Assembly (NCBI GenBank): GCA_017551845.1
Contig: JAFZKR010000112.1
Location: 1 to 34,270 of the forward strand
Length of the DNA: 34,270 bases
Source: Bacteroidaceae bacterium
Lineage (GTDB): Bacteria; Bacteroidota; Bacteroidia; Bacteroidales; Bacteroidaceae
Direction: 5' to 3'
Positions within the stretch are counted from its first letter, which is position 1; the number at the start of each line of letters is the position of its first letter. This document shows, piece by piece, positions 32,664 through 34,270 of the stretch. A model generated the notes under the pieces. It ran no database searches and was not told the DNA's origin. It saw only the letters and a program-made list of their open reading frames with translations. A program made the position numbers and the translations under genes.

Positions 32664-34270
32664 TTACAAAATACTACAACCTGTGCACGGCTTCAACTGT
32701 TTGAAAAAGTCATTTCCTTTGTCATCAACCAGGATGAATGCCGGGAAGTCCTCAACTTCAATCTTCCAGATGGCCTCCATACCAAGCTCGGGATACTCAA
32801 CGCACTCAATTGACTTGATGTTGTTCTGGGCCAGGATGGCAGCGGGGCCGCCAATTGAACCCAGATAGAATCCGCCGTGTTTCTTGCAGGCATCGGTAAC
32901 AGCCTGTGAGCGGTTACCCTTGGCCAGCATTATCATAGAGCCGCCGTGATCCTGGAACTCATCAACGTACGGATCCATACGTCCTGCGGTGGTGGGGCCC
33001 ATTGAGCCGCAAGCCATGCCGGCAGGTGTCTTGGCGGGACCTGCGTAGTAGATGGGGTGCTCCTTGAGGTACTGAGGCATAGGCTCACCGGCATCAAGGC
33101 GTGCCTTGATCTTGGCGTGGGCAATGTCGCGACCTACTATGATGGTGCCGTTAAGGCTCAAGCGTGTGCTTACGGGGTACTGTGAAAGCTGCTTGCAGAC
33201 CTCAGCCATGGGGCGGTTCAGGTCAACCTTTACGGCATCACCCTCGCCGGCCTGACGGAGTTCCTCGGGAATCAGTTCGTATGGTTTGTCGTCCATCTTC
33301 TCAATCCAGATACCGTCCTTGTTGATCTTGGCCTTGATGTTACGGTCGGCACTGCAGCTTACGCCCAGACCAATGGGACAGCTTGCACCGTGACGCGGCA
33401 GACGGATAACGCGTACATCATGTGCCATATACTTACCGCCGAACTGTGCGCCCAGACCAATCTTGTAGGCCTCCTGCAACAGCTGCTTTTCAAGTTCAAC
33501 GTCACGGAAAGCGCGGCCGGTCTCATCGCCTGTGGTGGGCAGTGAGTCATAATAGTGGGTTGAAGCCAGCTTAACGGTAAGCAGGTTCTTCTCAGCGCTT
33601 GTACCGCCTATCACGAATGCAATGTGGTAGGGAGGGCAGGCTGCAGTCCCCAGGCTCTTCATCTTCTCAACCAGGAACGGAATGAGTGTGCCGGGGTTCT
33701 GGATGCGGGCCTTGGTCTCCTGATACAGGTATGTCTTGTTGGCTGAGCCGCCGCCCTTGGTAACCATAAGGAAGCGGTACTCCATACCCTCGGTAGCCTC
33801 AATGTCAATCTGGGCGGGCAGGTTGCACTTGGTGTTCACCTCATTGTACATATCTAAGGGAGCGTTCTGGCTGTAACGCAGATTCTCCTCGGTGTATGTC
33901 TTATAGACTCCCTCTGACAGAGCCTCCTCATCGCAGAATCCGGTCCAGACCTGCTGGCCCTTCTCGCCGTGGATGATGGCGGTACCGGTATCCTGGCACA
34001 AAGGCAGCTTACCCTTGGCCGATACCTCGGCGTTGCGCAGGAATGTCAGTGCTACGTACTTGTCGTTATCTGATGCCTCGGGGTCACGCAGAATCTTGGC
34101 AACCTGCTCGTTATGTGAGCGGCGCAGCAGGAAACTTACATCGTGGAATGCTGCGTTTGCCATCTTGGTCAGACCCTCTTTTTGAACCTTCAGAATGGGT
34201 TTACCCTCAAACTCGCTTACACTTACATAATCCTTGGTGAGCAGATAGTACTCTGTCTCGTCCTTGCCCA
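32664..34270 (-). CDS. Class I fumarate hydratase (partial, N-terminus outside window)
   Basis: Class I fumarase converts fumarate and malate using an oxygen-labile 4Fe-4S cluster, without the Ser/His chemistry of class II. At least 534 residues are visible. The open frame continues past the first internal ATG (34163) to the window edge, and the upstream codons ([18 protein letters not shown]) match the known N-terminus, so only a few residues are missing. Candidate cluster ligands and active-site stretches are [26 protein letters not shown], and [26 protein letters not shown]. The C-terminus ends CTGCSIL. The gene lies upstream of holB but is separated by the inverted repeat and probably has its own transcript. 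Confidence 0.95.
   Translation of the reverse strand, partial: GKDETEYYLLTKDYVSVSEFEGKPILKVQKEGLTKMANAAFHDVSFLLRRSHNEQVAKILRDPEASDNDKYVALTFLRNAEVSAKGKLPLCQDTGTAIIHGEKGQQVWTGFCDEEALSEGVYKTYTEENLRYSQNAPLDMYNEVNTKCNLPAQIDIEATEGMEYRFLMVTKGGGSANKTYLYQETKARIQNPGTLIPFLVEKMKSLGTAACPPYHIAFVIGGTSAEKNLLTVKLASTHYYDSLPTTGDETGRAFRDVELEKQLLQEAYKIGLGAQFGGKYMAHDVRVIRLPRHGASCPIGLGVSCSADRNIKAKINKDGIWIEKMDDKPYELIPEELRQAGEGDAVKVDLNRPMAEVCKQLSQYPVSTRLSLNGTIIVGRDIAHAKIKARLDAGEPMPQYLKEHPIYYAGPAKTPAGMACGSMGPTTAGRMDPYVDEFQDHGGSMIMLAKGNRSQAVTDACKKHGGFYLGSIGGPAAILAQNNIKSIECVEYPELGMEAIWKIEVEDFPAFILVDDKGNDFFKQLKPCTGCSIL

Overview
This window comes from a member of the Bacteroidota, most likely order Bacteroidales. The evidence is: a gene order I recognise from Bacteroides-like genomes (topoisomerase IV B, coaD, S41 protease; and purH, mreB, mreC, mreD, PBP2, rodA); a 380-residue acetyltransferase-like family seen in this phylum; start sites in A/T-rich leaders, mostly without a strong Shine-Dalgarno; and several promoter-like pairs fitting the Bacteroidota sigma factor pattern (TTTG or GTTG, 19-20 bases, TAnnTTTG). 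There are no insertion sequences, prophage genes, CRISPR arrays or rRNA genes, and no gene-free stretch longer than about 200 bases.

Layout, left to right. Bases 1-1421 (minus strand): ribF and a CPBP-family membrane protease cut by the left edge. Bases 1474-1656: promoter, a CAU-anticodon tRNA and its terminator. Bases 1719-6929 (plus): an acetyltransferase-like protein, topoisomerase IV subunit B, coaD and a secreted C-terminal processing protease. Bases 7015-8415: a GPH-family sugar symporter with its own promoter and terminator. Bases 8610-12389: a monocistronic gene for a 1259-residue secreted multidomain protein.

Bases 12479-20349 are the accessory, metabolic part. A beta-hydroxyacid dehydrogenase (minus strand) is divergent from a seven-gene plus-strand operon: an EryI-like sugar-phosphate isomerase, DhaK and DhaL kinase subunits, a GntP-family permease, a cytoplasmic beta-propeller protein of unknown activity, a secreted beta-sandwich-like protein, and a secreted GH43 glycosidase with a C-terminal beta-trefoil-like region. 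My reading is a catabolic route for a sugar acid or four-carbon ketose: import by the GntP protein, possible oxidation by the dehydrogenase, phosphorylation of an erythrulose-like ketose by DhaK/DhaL, and isomerisation to erythrose 4-phosphate. The substrate is not proven. This is the best candidate in the window for an undescribed system.

Bases 20451-22895 (minus): a membrane polyferredoxin that looks like a NapH-NapG fusion, and a DUF362 protein with a twin-arginine signal. Bases 23086-30293 (plus): purH followed by the rod-shape/elongasome cluster mreB-mreC-mreD-mrdA-rodA, tightly packed, with three GTG starts. Bases 30304-34270 (minus): a PSP1/RicT-family protein, DNA polymerase III delta-prime, an unusual hexamer-based inverted repeat, and class I fumarase cut by the right edge.
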